Notes: a model not told the origin generated them from the letters alone. A DNA stretch of 64,000 nt from Spizellomyces punctatus DAOM BR117 (GCF_000182565.1 NW_015971543.1:345397-409396); one strand, 5' to 3'; shown: positions 24,411 to 36,030, counted from the stretch's first letter. Made by a program: numbers and translations.

Positions 24411-25305
24411 TGTATATGGAGGTCATGTATTGATACGATAGTGCATTTCGAAGGAATCTGATCGCAAAACGAGGATCTCTCCCAGCGGGTGGACTCGAAC
24501 GCGTCCGGACCTTTACACTATCCTAAGCCACTTGCTTGGATCGTCCTTTGACCAAACCCCACGGCGAATGAGAACCAGGACGACGGCGGGGTATCCGACT
24601 TAAGCTAAAGTTCACGGCATAAGTAGCTGCAGTATGTCGACATACGTTCCTTACATACCAGCAACGATTATGCAAAATACTTGTGTCGCCGCCATTTGTT
24701 CCCGTCGTCCTTTGCCCATTAAATGTCTCCACCTGCCCGACGCTTACGCGATGACTGCCCCCTTTTGATCATTTTTATAGTTCGCTTTTGCAGCAGCGTA
24801 TCCCGATTGAGAAAAAACCTTCCCTCGCTAGCTATTCGACCGTAGAGGCTAGTGCCAATCCCGGAACAATATCCGCCGCATCAAGTAACTGGCGTTAGGG
24901 CTGATACACTTTCCGCGTGGACGACCTGGTGCCCCGATTCTTCTTGAGCCAGGACGAAGGCTAATGCAAGAGCATTAATTCCCTCAAAAGCTTCGTCGTC
25001 TCCGTGGGTACGGAGCTTTCCGACGACGCATATATCTCACTCGGGAGGAAGGCAGCTGTCTTGTAAATTCTGCTTGACAGGAAGGTAGGCTTTGGGAGGA
25101 ATGGCAACAAGTAACGTTTGGGTATATCAGGACAACGAACCTGCCCATGATAGTTTGGCGGTGTAAGGAATTGAGTTGGCCTCACTTCAAATGTTGATGA
25201 AGGAAGGATAAATGTGCTTTTTTAATCCCCAGATCTAGGGGTTTTATGAGCGTGTGTGGTGTACTTCGCGTTTTTGCATGGTCATACGCCCAGCAACTCC
25301 AATAG
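24411..25305. other. Divergent intergenic region, RTTN / RS-Sm gene
   Basis: About 0.9 kb between divergent starts. It contains a poorly structured sequence with tRNA-like words near 24490-24560 (discussed under rejected items) and a short open frame on the minus strand at 24961-25185 without family resemblance. Promoters of both genes should lie here. No confident gene was seen. Confidence 0.45.
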
Positions 25306-25313
25306 TATAAAAG
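25306..25313 (+). promoter_or_regulatory. TATA-like box
   Basis: TATAAAAG lies only 28-35 bases upstream of the first ATG of the RS/Sm-like gene at 25341. If it is used, transcription would start almost at the ATG. Either the leader is extremely short or a later Met (25347 or 25359) is used. Confidence 0.35.
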
Positions 25314-25340
25314 CACAATAGTAAACCTTCAATTATACCT

Positions 25341-27835
25341 ATGCAGATGCTACAGTCAATGGGGACTTGCTACGCTTCCCACAATGATTCAGCAAGTCAA
25401 CCCCACAAGACAGCGGAGAGGAGAGTTCAGCAAAATCCTTCGGAGAGAAGAATTCCAGGATCAAATTGTGACAGCAAAGACTGGACTAAAAAGCGAAAAC
25501 CAAATTCACCGCAAAAGGAACGGCTCTCTGCAGTTGGAAGGTCTTATTTTTCATCAAACGCTTCCACCTCGCCAACGGAACGACGTCGTCAGAAGAGCCC
25601 AGTTGTGCGGGGTAGAGCGGCATCTCTGTCCCCGCCTCCACCTCCACCTGGCCCAGCACCCGCATTCGCTTATGATGCAGGTCGAAGAGGAACTGATAGC
25701 ACCCTGAACAACCGCCTGCCACGTGCATCACTCTCACAACCCTGTGGGCCACTAGATCGATCAGCGAGCGAGAGTAGTTTGAAGACGAAAAAAGGAAGAG
25801 CGACTCCAGACCTATCTGACGTATTCAAATATGATGGCGACCCTAGTGTTTTGGAAACACCGCCAGCCGCGGAACAAGTGGGAGGACCGATATCTATCTT
25901 GACCGACCCGGACGTCCGTGCATCGCTATACGGGCGATCCGGGAAAGTAGCATCCCGACCCATCACCCAATCACATATGCATACTCGTGTCTCAATGACT
26001 CTTGGCAAAGTGAAGTCAAAACCTCCCCCACTCAGGTTTGAGATGAAGCCTCGCCCGTCCGGCTTCAACAACGTGTTTGATAGTAACGGGGCGCGAGAGG
26101 TGCGGGAGCGCGCTGCAGACCAAGAGGAAGCGTCTGAAGTCTTTATCGACAGTGATGGCAAGCGAGATTCCGGGATTGGATTGCGGGAGGATGCCGCTGA
26201 GTCTTGCCCCCAAAACGACGATCATCCGCAGCCTAAAAGTCGTATTATTATTCATGAGAAACCCGCTATTGGGCGGCGGAATTCAAGTTCTTGTTCATCC
26301 GCCACTGGGCATTCGCAACAGGGTAGGTCTCACTCAAGCAGGTCTAGGTCACCGACACTGTCGAGGTCGCGATCGGCGTCTAGAACGAAAAGCGAACCAC
26401 GGCAGCTGGAGCAGCTACGTGCGCGCTCACGATCAAAGTCTCGGTCTCAGTCCAGAAAACGAACGAGGAGTCGGTCTTCAGATGGTCAAAAGCATCGACA
26501 TTGGGACCGCGTACGAGATCGGAGTGATAGTCGAAGTCGAAGGCGTAGACGTAGTGGGCAGTACTATGTACCCGATCGCCATAGGACTATGCGACATCAT
26601 AGGAGCCCGCCAAGATCTAATGAGAGCGCCAATGCATCAAGATCTAAAAAGCCAAGATCAATATCGCTTCAGGCAGGAAAAGTATTAATTAAAGAACGAA
26701 CGGTGGAGCGCGACGTTAAGGAAGGCTGGACGCCGATAGCCCCAGCGGATCCCGTTAAACCACGAAAGCTCAAGATAGGCCGAGGCGATGATGAAAAGAG
26801 ACGACATACATCTAACAAACGGCGACGATCACCAAGAACGACCGAGAGGAGATGGTCTAAAGCGAGTAGTGAATCGATGGATGTCGTGGAGGGTGAACCT
26901 CACGAGTTGGGCAACAGCGAGAGTTATGATGAAGATCCTTCTGCAATGGAAGGGCAGGTAGATCAAGGAACCGAAGAGATGTTTCTGGGGGCCAGCGGAT
27001 CTCTTACACCCGAACAAGTATGCCCAGTACTGCTGCCGGATGTAATTACACCAGTGGAGAGTGAACTGGAAACGGACGTTGAAGGACAAGCTTGTTCAGA
27101 ATCTGACGGGTCAGCACTGAGTTGCGTCCGGGCGGATGATCCTGTGGCGGAAGTCGTGATGCCGGCAGAGACACATCCAACCACGCAAGTACCATCGCTC
27201 GTTTCAGAGACCCTGGACATACCTGAAGGCACGGAAGAGTGGTCATCAAGTGATGGCGGGCTGGTGGAAGACGATTACCGAGGTTTGGATGTTGTTGAAG
27301 AGGTAGGGTATGTACCTGTGTTGGGCGGAGTAGAGGAAGCCTTGGGATCGAGTATGAATGGGCTGGTGCCAAGAGGTATATATTCTGACAATCCGGAAAT
27401 CATTGGTTAAAATTGCTCATATTAATTCTGGCCCCTTACCAAGACCCAACCGATCCGCTTCATCTCGTAAACCATCTCACTTCTGCTACAACATATCCCC
27501 CCATGGTGGCCCTCCATGTTCGTGGAACGAACAATGCCCGGGCAATTTTAGCAGGCACGCTTGTTTCTATCACACCGACCGCCACAATGCACCTAACTGC
27601 AGCACGAGAAACTACTATTCACATTGCCGACATACCTGATACACGGGACGATCTCGACAGTGTCGAGATGGATGATTTCGATCCTTTTGCCTTAATTGAT
27701 GAGTTTTACGACGGAGAAGAAAAGAAGAAGACTGATGAAATTAAGATGAGGAGAGTTGTGATTGTTCGGAAAAGGGATATTGCCAATGTTTGGGTTGATG
27801 GGGAGAAAGTCGATGCTGGTGCGCTGCTGAGATGA
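25341..27835 (+). CDS. RS-rich protein with C-terminal Sm/LSm-like domain
   Basis: Exon 1 (25341-27375) and exon 2 (27444-27835) add to exactly 809 codons. Residues about 1-300 are disordered (SLSPPPPPPGPAPAF). Residues about 320-430 are an Arg/Ser domain (SHSSRSRSPTLSRSRSASRT; SRSKSRSQSRKRTRSRSS), as in splicing regulators. An acidic stretch follows. The 68-base intron (GTATAT...CCAAG) removes an in-frame stop at 27408 and joins GLVPR to DPTDPLHLVNHLTSATT. Next come MVALHVRGTNNARAILAGTL, then VSITPTATMHLTAARET, an acidic insert (DDFDPFALIDEFYDG), and RRVVIVRKRDIANVWVDG. This order looks like the 'GPL' helix, Sm1 and Sm2 of an LSm fold with an insert between Sm1 and Sm2, as in LSM11. Without the splice the product would stop after NPEIIG and a separate small ORF could start at 27503. 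The splice and domain are inferred. Confidence 0.6.
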
Positions 27836-28455
27836 CTTGCTTTGAATCCGTTGCAGTGTGGTATACCCTGTTTGATAGTCGCACGAAACTACTCTGAGAA
27901 ATAGATATTAGAATGGTAAATAGGATAGCGCTACGAGACAATAAATACATTGGTAGATGAGGCTTATATGGTTAACCCAACAGTTCGGAAATTGCGCAAC
28001 TTCATTAAATGACAAGCCATCGCAAGCGACGGCCACCAGAACACCTATTATATTTCTATAAGCCTCGGCTTCTCGCTCCTTTCCTCATCTCTTACTCTTT
28101 TACAAAATAAATCGAAACAAAGAAACAACGAAAACTAAACAACTAACCAAATCTGTACACAGGGAAGGTGCAAACGAAACACGAAGAAATAGAAACAGAA
28201 GTCACCCAACAAGCGTCACGACCAAATTACTGGAGCGCTATAGCCTTTCCATCCCCAGCCAACATCCCCATCCGTTCGGTCATCCTCTCAACCTCTTCCA
28301 GTAGCCTCCGCGGAATACTTCATAGATTCAGTGAGCGAGAAAGAAAAAAGTGCCTCCAAAATGTCTACGCCCGTGTTCCTCATCGAAATGTCTATGCAAA
28401 CAACCACAATCCCGTCACCGTCTATATCTATGAATTTCCAAAAAACAAGCCCGCT
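27836..28455. other. Convergent intergenic region
   Basis: About 0.6 kb between the 3' ends of the RS/Sm-like gene and the PDE gene. It is A/T-rich with A-rich runs near 28105-28200, suited to polyadenylation signals on both strands. No gene was seen. Confidence 0.45.
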
Positions 28456-31400
28456 CTACCTATAGCTTCCTGCCGCAACCATAGTTGCCAAAGCCCCTCT
28501 CCCTCCGCCAGCTTCTTCATCAACCGTCTCAACAACGCTTACACTAATACCTCCAGCACTCCCTCGCCGTTTTCCGGTCCCCACCCCGATCTTGGCAGCC
28601 AGCGACTCTCCAGCTCCAATAATGCTGCCCGCCCAACTCTCCCGTCGTCTCTGTTTGTTCATGATGCTCTCAGGAAGCGGTGGGAGAGGAGGAACGCTGT
28701 CTTGAGAGTCAATGATAATGGGATCAATGTGTGCCAAGCTGCCTGGTACAGATCGATTACGACGTAAGACTCCACTAGACGCATCTCCTCCTGGTGATTG
28801 CGGAGCTGGCGTGGCTTGAGGCGTTTTGGATTGCTGTGGCTGCTGTCCGCCTCCAAATCTCTCTCGACTTGCCTCCAACCCTTCCCTCAGCTCTCCTAAT
28901 TCGACCCACTCCCCAATCGCCTCTACTAGTGGCGCAACGATGAATTCGATAAAACTCTTTTGACTGCTACGAGGATCATTAGCTCGTTCGCCGTCACGAT
29001 TACAGAAGGGAGAAATGGGGAGCCCAAGCTCCTTTTCTTTATCCCCTTGACAGAAAAATTCCTCGGTAATCCGTTGTATCCAGGTGGCATATATTGGCCA
29101 TGATTTAGTGGGGTTAGACACGTCGGAACATTTCATGAGCCTGCAGAGGAAAGATGATATTCATTGGTCCGAAATACATCATCTATTAATAACCCAAACA
29201 GGAATGACTTACATTTGCATCAACAATGTCCGATCCTCTCTCGTCGTGAACGGGTCAAATCCACCACTGGTGAGGACTTTCTTCTTAAACATTGCCAACA
29301 GCGAGAAATGTTGCGCCAAATCTGTTGCCAGGACCATTTCTACTATGCTCTCTCGAAGGGCTCTCCATTCCTTCTTTCCCAATCCCCGTACAAAATCGCA
29401 GTCCTTTCTCCGCATGACCCCGAATGCTGATGCACAATGATGATTTTCCAAAACACTCTTGTCATTGTACAGAAGCGCTCGTGGATCTGAAGTAGCAATG
29501 AGAAAGTGATTATTCACCCCTGGATGGTCGTAATCGTGGATCGCGGCGGCAATGTAAAAGGAGAGGATCTCGAGATCAGAGAAGCAGCTTTTGATTCGGG
29601 GAAGGGAGATCAAGTAATGGATGCAGTGAAGCACATCGGTAGCGTGTATAGAATTATGGACTTTTGTATGAAACATATCAGTACATGTGACCGAATAGAA
29701 AGCTTAGCACGCAACTTACATGTCAATTGCGGATTGTAACCAGCTTCGACTGCATGCATGAAATTTAGAAACTTATCCACAGGGAGGCCCAGTCTCGGTA
29801 ATAGTCCGCTTTGCACCACCAAATGATGCGATAAGACCAACAACGGATGCTGGCTTGTGGCTTCAACGAAATCGAAGATGGGAAAGTTATACTCGTTGGC
29901 ACGGACAAGGAGAGAAACGGTACGGTCGGTATAAAAGTCTTCGACGTTGACTGGAACGAAAGAAGGAGAAGGAGGACTGCTTCCTGGAGCTCCGCCGGAC
30001 TCTGTGTTGTCAAAAACCCAATGGGGGGGTCGCTTTGGCACCGAGCCAGACGACTCGGAAGTATTGTCGCCAGAAAAGTTCTTTCGTTGTGCCAGCTGGG
30101 TGAATAGCCATTTCTACATCAACAGATACCGGCAAATTTTAATATTCAGTCCAAATACTGCAGACGATAACAGACACATACCTCTTGCTCCGCATCCACT
30201 TCCACTTGCCCTCGCTTCACTTGCTGATCCAAGTCAGGTGCAAGCAAATTTGGCGCATTCAGGCAGGCCATAATCATGTTCAAGGTCTTAAGATCTTCTG
30301 CTCCAACTGAGGGACTTGCCATCAAGCACCGAAGTCCATAGATTGCCTTCTCCAGTGGGGAATCTAAATCCGCAATTCTCGACTCGAACCCTTTTTGCAG
30401 CCCCTTCAGCTGCTTCCGGAGCTTCACGTTGATACTCAAAAATCGCTGGTCGCTCAAATATTGCAGGCGCAGATTTCTCTCCACGTCATATGCGATGAAG
30501 CAGATGACAGTAGCCGCTAGACACACTGCTACGCTTGCAAAGGGGAATTCAGTGTCGGAAATAGGACTTGCAGTCCCCTCGTCTTTGTTCCGCGCACTGC
30601 CGATGCCAAATATTACGAGCCACAACGGTACGGCCACCAAGCACACTCCAACCAACGTATGCACAAATCGCAACCGACAAAAGAAAACGTTAGCAACTAG
30701 TACGAATATGTACAGAGGGGCGGTGAGGGAGCTAGTATATCGGCTTTCGGGCCAAATGAAGAAGCGCCCACAGATAATAATGGGGCCCATGAGCCACAAG
30801 AAGAGAAGGGATACCGAATGTATGTGCTTCGAAAGAGTGTCCTTCCTCACCGTACACGATACCAGTGTGAGAAGGACCATAGGAATTATCCCGAGTAGGC
30901 CAACCAAGATGAAATCAGACAATGGAGTGCTGAAGCCTCGGGGTTGTGAATATCGTGTTATGAGGATGATTTGAAGAATAAAAGTGACAGCAACGGCGAC
31001 CATGGTAAATTTTCTCCACATATGCAGTGTTCGATCCAGAAAGTATCGCTTGTAGGTGCTTTCCACATCCGGATCATGGAACGTGAGGGTAAGTCGCGAA
31101 AAGGAATTTGACACAGCGCTGAGATGTGCGTCCATGACATTTAATAGGGTGGCCTCTCCAAATGGAAAAGATTCTAGAGTTGGCGACATCACTGGTCCCC
31201 CAAGCCCAGGTGTCATCAGCCCTGCCGTCACATCCAACTGTCCCGAAGTCGTCGATTGTGAGCGTGGTTTTACATTAAAGTAATCCGTTGGTGCACGATC
31301 CCCCGTGTGATCGTCTGCAAAATGTTTATTTCGCAGTCGTCGTAGTACAACATCCCATATTTTCATGGAACTCAGAGCACCAGCAGCGGCCCGTCCAGAC

Positions 31401-31861
31401 GTCCGTATTGGGCTTGACGGATGAGAATGGAGCGGTTCTACTGATCCCCGTCCATCGACATCTGTGCGACTGTCTTTGTCGGACATGACTGACAGTCGAC
31501 GGGTAGCGAGATCTCTGGCAGCAGCAATGTCATTTACGCTGTTATACGATGCTCGTCTGGAATTCCTATGACTAGCACGGGACGGTAAGCTCACAACTGA
31601 GGAGCGTCGGCTGGATACGACAGGTAATGGTGGGAAGCGGTATGCGTCCGGAGCAGAAGCAGACGCCGGGAAGGGGAGGGAGTTGCCGCTGTCTCGAAGA
31701 CGTCGTGGAGATGGTGACGGCGACTCCTGCAGCGGCAAGGTCAATATTGTTTGTTCCTTTACTGAAGACATTCGGCGGTGACGGCAAGACTCTGTTCTGG
31801 CCGAATCACCATGCGTTATATCCCTCCACCAACCCGGACGACAAACGGTTTGTTGACACAA
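28456..31861 (-). CDS. Polytopic membrane class I cyclic-nucleotide PDE
   Basis: Four or so exons on the minus strand, about 1,000 residues. The first exon (31861-30146; the Met at 31771 is an alternative start) has a Ser-rich cytosolic head (SRRSSVVSLPSRASHRNSRR). Then come about six hydrophobic segments (MVAVAVTFILQIILI; FILVGLLGIIPMVLLTLVSC; SVSLLFLWLMGPIIICGRFF; APLYIFVLVANVFFC; VGVCLVAVPLWLVIFGIG; VAVCLAATVICFIAY) and a coiled linker. The next exons hold a complete PDEase_I domain: FHTKVHNSIHATDVLHC, AAAIHDYDHPGVNNHF with ENHHCASAF, and LMKCSDVSNPTKSW. The metal-binding His and Asp residues are all present. A Pro/Ser-rich tail ends at 28456. It should hydrolyse cAMP and/or cGMP at a membrane. 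Substrate choice cannot be read safely. A polytopic N-terminus on a fungal PDE is unusual. Confidence 0.88.
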
Positions 31862-32544
31862 AACAGCGAGAGAAATCCCTTGCCCCCTTCACCGTCCCTT
31901 TGCTCGCCAAAAGGACGGGTTGGGGCACGTTGAAAAACAAAAGAGCCACAAGAGTGAGATCCCAAGCGCTAACAAAAGAGTACAGGCTCTCGCTGGGTCC
32001 AGTTGCGTGTGTTCGATGGATGCGCGGGATCGTCAACTGTTCGCAGTTTGGAGAGCGGAGGAAACGAATCTCGTCAAGAAAACGTCTTGTTGGCACCAAT
32101 GTACAAGACCCTCCTAAGAGATGGAGGAATGCAAGTAGGTGCGTGGGAATTGTCTCTGTATTTACAAGGATGCTCCCTTTGGAACAGATCCAAATGATTT
32201 CGCAATGAGCGAACGAGGCTGCAACCTACGCCACTGACAAAAGCCGACAAGTGGCTGATTCCAGGTGGGTGGGAAATGACCTGAAGGGATGATGGGGCGG
32301 AAGCGATGATCGAGAACGGAGAGAGATGGGAGTTGTCTGCAGCCACCAAAAACCTTTTGAACTTGCTGTTAGCAAAAAAGTTCAAAAGAACTCGGCAAGT
32401 TGAAAACGAGAAAAACTTTTTGATCGCGCAGAAAACGCGTGGGCGGATCCGAAACAAAACTTTTTTTTAGGGAGGGATTTCCAATGAAGAAGCATTTCAA
32501 AAGACTGCGAAACTTATGCAACGAACATCTCTTATGCAACGGTT
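31862..32544. other. Intergenic, PDE upstream region
   Basis: Upstream flank of the PDE gene and 3' flank of the phosphatase gene, both minus strand. An open frame on the minus strand at 31806-32099 could be leader sequence, but it shows no recognisable domain. An A/T-rich stretch runs from 32340 to 32470. I see no gene. Confidence 0.4.
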
Positions 32545-33872
32545 TCATTCATCCTCGCGCTTGCTTTCTACCACCATGTCCCCAACACCATTCAACACTA
32601 TAAAAGGTCTATATGCTTGCTCAAAAAGATTGGATCGGTTGGTAACGCCGCTCAGCACAAGAACTGTTGAAAAGAGAGAGAAAAACTAGCATCAAAAACC
32701 ATAATAAAAATACAAGAGATCGTATGATAGCCTAGTTATTATACCTGGATCGATCTGAGCATAGACGCCCGCCAAAATGTCAGTGTCCATGCGATCCCCA
32801 ATAATGCAGGTTTCGTCTTTGTTGGTGCCCAGAATGCTTGCAGCATATCTTGATGTCAAAAGCATCAACAATTTGATGTACCATAACCGTTTGCGCTCAT
32901 GCATAATTACCGCATCATCAATGCACTTGGCTTTCCACAATAGAAAGCCTTTCGACCAGATGCCAGTTCCACGGCCGCGCAAAAGGCACCCGTTGCAGGC
33001 ACAATGCCCGCATCACTTGGGCCATTAACATCGGGATTCGTCCCAATCAATTTGGCACCACGGGCGACGAGATTCACTGCGCGGGTGATCTTGTTGGAAT
33101 TGCTTATTTAAAATTTCTTTTTCTCAAACAAATTTGCCCAACACTCACCTTTTCAAAATTGTGACTGTTTCCTTCCCCAATCACCACGTAATCTGGGTTC
33201 TACAAATGTGTCAGTGCAAAACATTTTGAACGTTTTGAACAAGTTGAACGCACCGAATCATTCATTGTAAACCCAGCTTCGTACAAAGCATACGTGAGCC
33301 CTGGTTCGCCAATGACATACACAGTTCCTCCATGTGGTTTTTGGGATTGTAGGAATTTGGCAGTGGCGATGGCGGACGTGTAGAAATGCTCTTCTGATAC
33401 GGCGAGCCCCAGGCGAGCGAGCTTTTGGGAAAGTTCGCGCGGAGTAGGTGCAGAATTGTTGGTCTATCAAACAACGCACATGCGGCGCATCAGCAAACAT
33501 ACATAAACCTTCGTACACGAGAGTAAACTCACCAAGAAGAGGAATTTTTTGTTTTCCTTCAATAGCCAGGAAATAAATTCCTTGACTCCTGGATACGGGC
33601 TAGGTTAAGAGTGCACTGGCCAAACGGATTTTCCACAGATGGCATTACTTACCAGGTAGCAGCAAATTCCCATGGTATATAACACCATCCATATCGCATA
33701 TGAACCCCTAATGCACGAGATAGAAAATTAGCAAATATTCGCAGGAACACTACGCCAACAGTCCGGGCACCTTCTTTTCTTGTATTTTATGCAGCCTTGC
33801 TTCATACTCATCAGGAGAGAGTTCTGAAAGAATAGCGAGGTCCGTGCGTGAAAAAGTTGGTATAGATGCCAT
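32545..33872 (-). CDS. NagD-type HAD-IIA phosphatase
   Basis: Multi-exon gene starting at 33872. Exon 1 (33771-33872) gives MASIPTFSRTDLAILSELSP and ends QEKK at a weak donor GTGCCC. The next exon opens GFICDMDGVIYHGNLLLPG, with HAD motif I (DMDGV). Motif II follows as TNNSAPTPRELSQKLARLGL. Later come SAIATAKFLQSQKPHGGTVY, IGEPGLTYALYEAGF and KLIGTNPDVNGPSDAG. Motif III/IV reads SILGTNKDETCIIGDRMDTD. The last exon is VLVLSGVTNRSNLFEQAYRP, ending SKREDE with the stop at 32545. This is the 4-nitrophenylphosphatase / NagD family, which dephosphorylates small sugar or nucleotide phosphates; the true substrate is unknown. The GDRMDTDI and LVLSGVT wording is closer to the bacterial-type branch than to the usual eukaryotic Pho13 type as I remember them. 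Confidence 0.85.
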
Positions 33873-34260
33873 GATGTTTGGAAAGTTTAAGGAATTCTTC
33901 ACCTCCAAGCAATCGATGAACTGAGGCCATCGGGGGCATCGCTGACTCATTACTGCGCACTCATTCGAGCCGGTTCGTGGATGCCTTTCTGACGCTTTTG
34001 GGGAGATGCAAGTCTCTTGGCACATTTTCCAGCTTTGTTCCGTAGGTTTAGATAGTAAAGAGCATTGTGGGGGATGCACGATACCGAGTCCCACGCTTGT
34101 TGCGCTCATAGTCAAAGCATCGCCGAAGTCGGTGTTAGCGGGCAGGAGCAGCGCTCGTAGGCTAGTGCCTCAGTCACAACGTTAAACATGTAACACCTAC
34201 ATTGGTCCAGACGTTTGCAAACGTATTTAAGTCAAATTCGGAGTTCTTTCTTCTGTCACT
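33873..34260. other. Upstream flank of HAD phosphatase gene
   Basis: About 390 bases between the phosphatase start and the first relic segment. The minus frame stays open upstream of the chosen ATG to 34115, but that part lacks similarity to the family. Nothing else was seen. Confidence 0.4.
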
Positions 34261-36010
34261 CTCAATGGTATTGGACTCTACATTTGGTGGTCGCCGGGAA
34301 TGGCATTTTCTCGTGAGTGGAAGAAGTGGGTCTTGCTTGGGCCAAACCATATGGACCTGGTGAAAAGCGTCAAATCAAGCTGGAATACATTATCTCTCAT
34401 TCTGTATGTGGCCAACCCACGATGCAGTACTCACTTCTTGCAGGTATCGGTTTTTTCTTTGACGTTCCTGATCAAGGCCAACCCGCGCGGCTTCATGCAA
34501 TCACTGATCAACTAGCTCCCACGCAGTGTTAGTCTTCGTGGATGTTTGACACTATGTATGCACCGAATTTCAGATATTAATGTAGGCATACGTAGGACTT
34601 CCCTGTTGTTCCTATGACTTTGAATCTCGGTCTCAGGTGCTTGCCGTGTGAACCCGATACCTGTGGCCAATAGTTTTCGTAGATGGGGAATAATGGCGAT
34701 GGCAGCAAGACCACAAAATAGCGCCTTGATATCCGTCGCATCTGATATGTGTGGCCGCCAATTTCATGTTATTTTAGGTCAGGGCTAGGTTTATAGCACC
34801 AGCGTAGTTTAAGCCTCAAATGTAGTTTGAAGTGGTCGAGGACAGTGTAGTGGGGAACACAATCTTGCGCCGCTGAACTCGCATATACACCCTGGTGGTC
34901 CATGGGGATTCACATGCTCAGAAAGCTGCTATGAGATGCAGCCTTCTGGGTTGAAGTTAAAGGCAAGGGCTGTTTTACGACTTCCGATGTACGCCAAGTT
35001 CATCCTTGCCATCAGAGTTTGTTCACACTTATCGAACACTGGTGATCGCAAGGGATGACTTCCGAAGATCAGTGGAAAAGGCTTCATTACTGAACCTAGT
35101 GAAAACTTTGATCGATGATTCTATTCGAAAGGGTAAGGATCCGTATTTGACAGACTCGTTCTGGTTGGGAATACAGAAATTTGGGTATTGAAGTTATTCC
35201 AGATTCAACCGAGGCTACAAGTACAACCATGATAAAAAATACGTCTACATTGCTTTAGAACAAACCCAGGTGGACACGGGCAAAGGCATACCTCGCTTTG
35301 ATGTTGCAGTACATGTTAAAATCATGAACTTTGAAGGAAAGACGTATGCCGGAATAAAACGTTTTCAATAATAAGGCGGTAAATCGGGCATCAGTTGTAA
35401 TACCGCTGGGTAGTATTCGACCTAGCTTGTCGCGGCTTGATCCGACTACTTGCTTCAGTAGCTCTGAATCCTGGTGAAGAAATTCTCAATAGGACCGCCA
35501 AGTGCGAAGAATGTCGCCAATCAAGTGTGGGCCTATAGGTAACTCGTAAAGGTTGGCACCTATGGAACCTGTAGGAATGATATATCAGTCGGCAGACATG
35601 ATGATGGCAACAATCTAGGCAGGCTATCCTCGCAGATCCTTTCTATGGGGTTCGCCAAAAACATCAACTCTGTCGTGTATGGGCGCGACTTGGCTCCCGT
35701 TTTTGATATACTAGTATATCAGCCCTCGAAAACGTTTTGATTGCCAATCTTCAAAAAAAGGAGATGCAAGACCATTGTTAAACATCGTAGACGCACTCTC
35801 CATTGCATTCGTGATGTATGTGCGTGATGCTTTATTGAAGCGTTACAGACGAAGGTTATCCCCTATCAGTGAGTAAACATGAATACTTCAAGTATTGCAA
35901 ACTATTAATGATTTTATACATAGAGCCGATACGTCAGCTCTTGAGTATCGTGGTCTTTAGCGCAATTCCGACAACATTCAGCTCTTGTTAACATTGCAAA
36001 GGGTGATCGC
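34261..36010 (+). pseudogene. Decayed coding relic, possibly TAF2-like
   Basis: Plus-strand sequence with patches that look like conserved protein but in different frames, with stops between them. Patches are KPYGPGEKRQIKLEYIISH plus SVCG (about 34340-34410), ARLHAITDQLAPT (34485-34525), LVIARDDFRRSVEKASLLNL plus KTLIDDSIRKGKDPYLTDSF (35035-35165), YKYNHDKKYVYIALEQTQVD (35215-35275), AVHVKIMNFEGKTYAG (35305-35350), and ALSIAFVMYVRDALLKRYRR (35790-35850). The order and wording recall the TFIID subunit TAF2 (pre-M1-peptidase strand 'IxYxLxxPxxGxxFV', late 'FxYNxKKNxVELxLxQ'), but this is weak recollection. Gaps too large for introns of this genome and several stops argue for decay rather than an intact gene. 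Confidence 0.4.
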
Positions 36011-36030
36011 AAAATAGGCCACCATGCGCG

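Noticed and set aside
24485-24560. tRNA-like words on the minus strand (an A-box-like TGGCTTAGGATAG and a B-box-like GTTCGAGTC).
   Set aside because: The two boxes are about 30 bases apart instead of about 44, leaving no room for an anticodon arm, and the bases flanking the TTCGAGT loop do not pair into a T-stem. At most a degenerate fragment.
24961-25185. Minus-strand open frame of 74 codons upstream of the RS/Sm-like gene.
   Set aside because: No motif, no convincing exon partner, and it lies in a likely promoter region.
26077-26688. Plus-strand open frame of 203 codons inside the RS-rich gene.
   Set aside because: Shadow in another frame of repetitive Arg/Ser codons. No independent coding sign.
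28168-28767. Plus-strand open frame of 199 codons.
   Set aside because: Mostly antisense to the Pro/Ser/Gly-rich tail of the PDE gene. No domain; low-complexity shadow.
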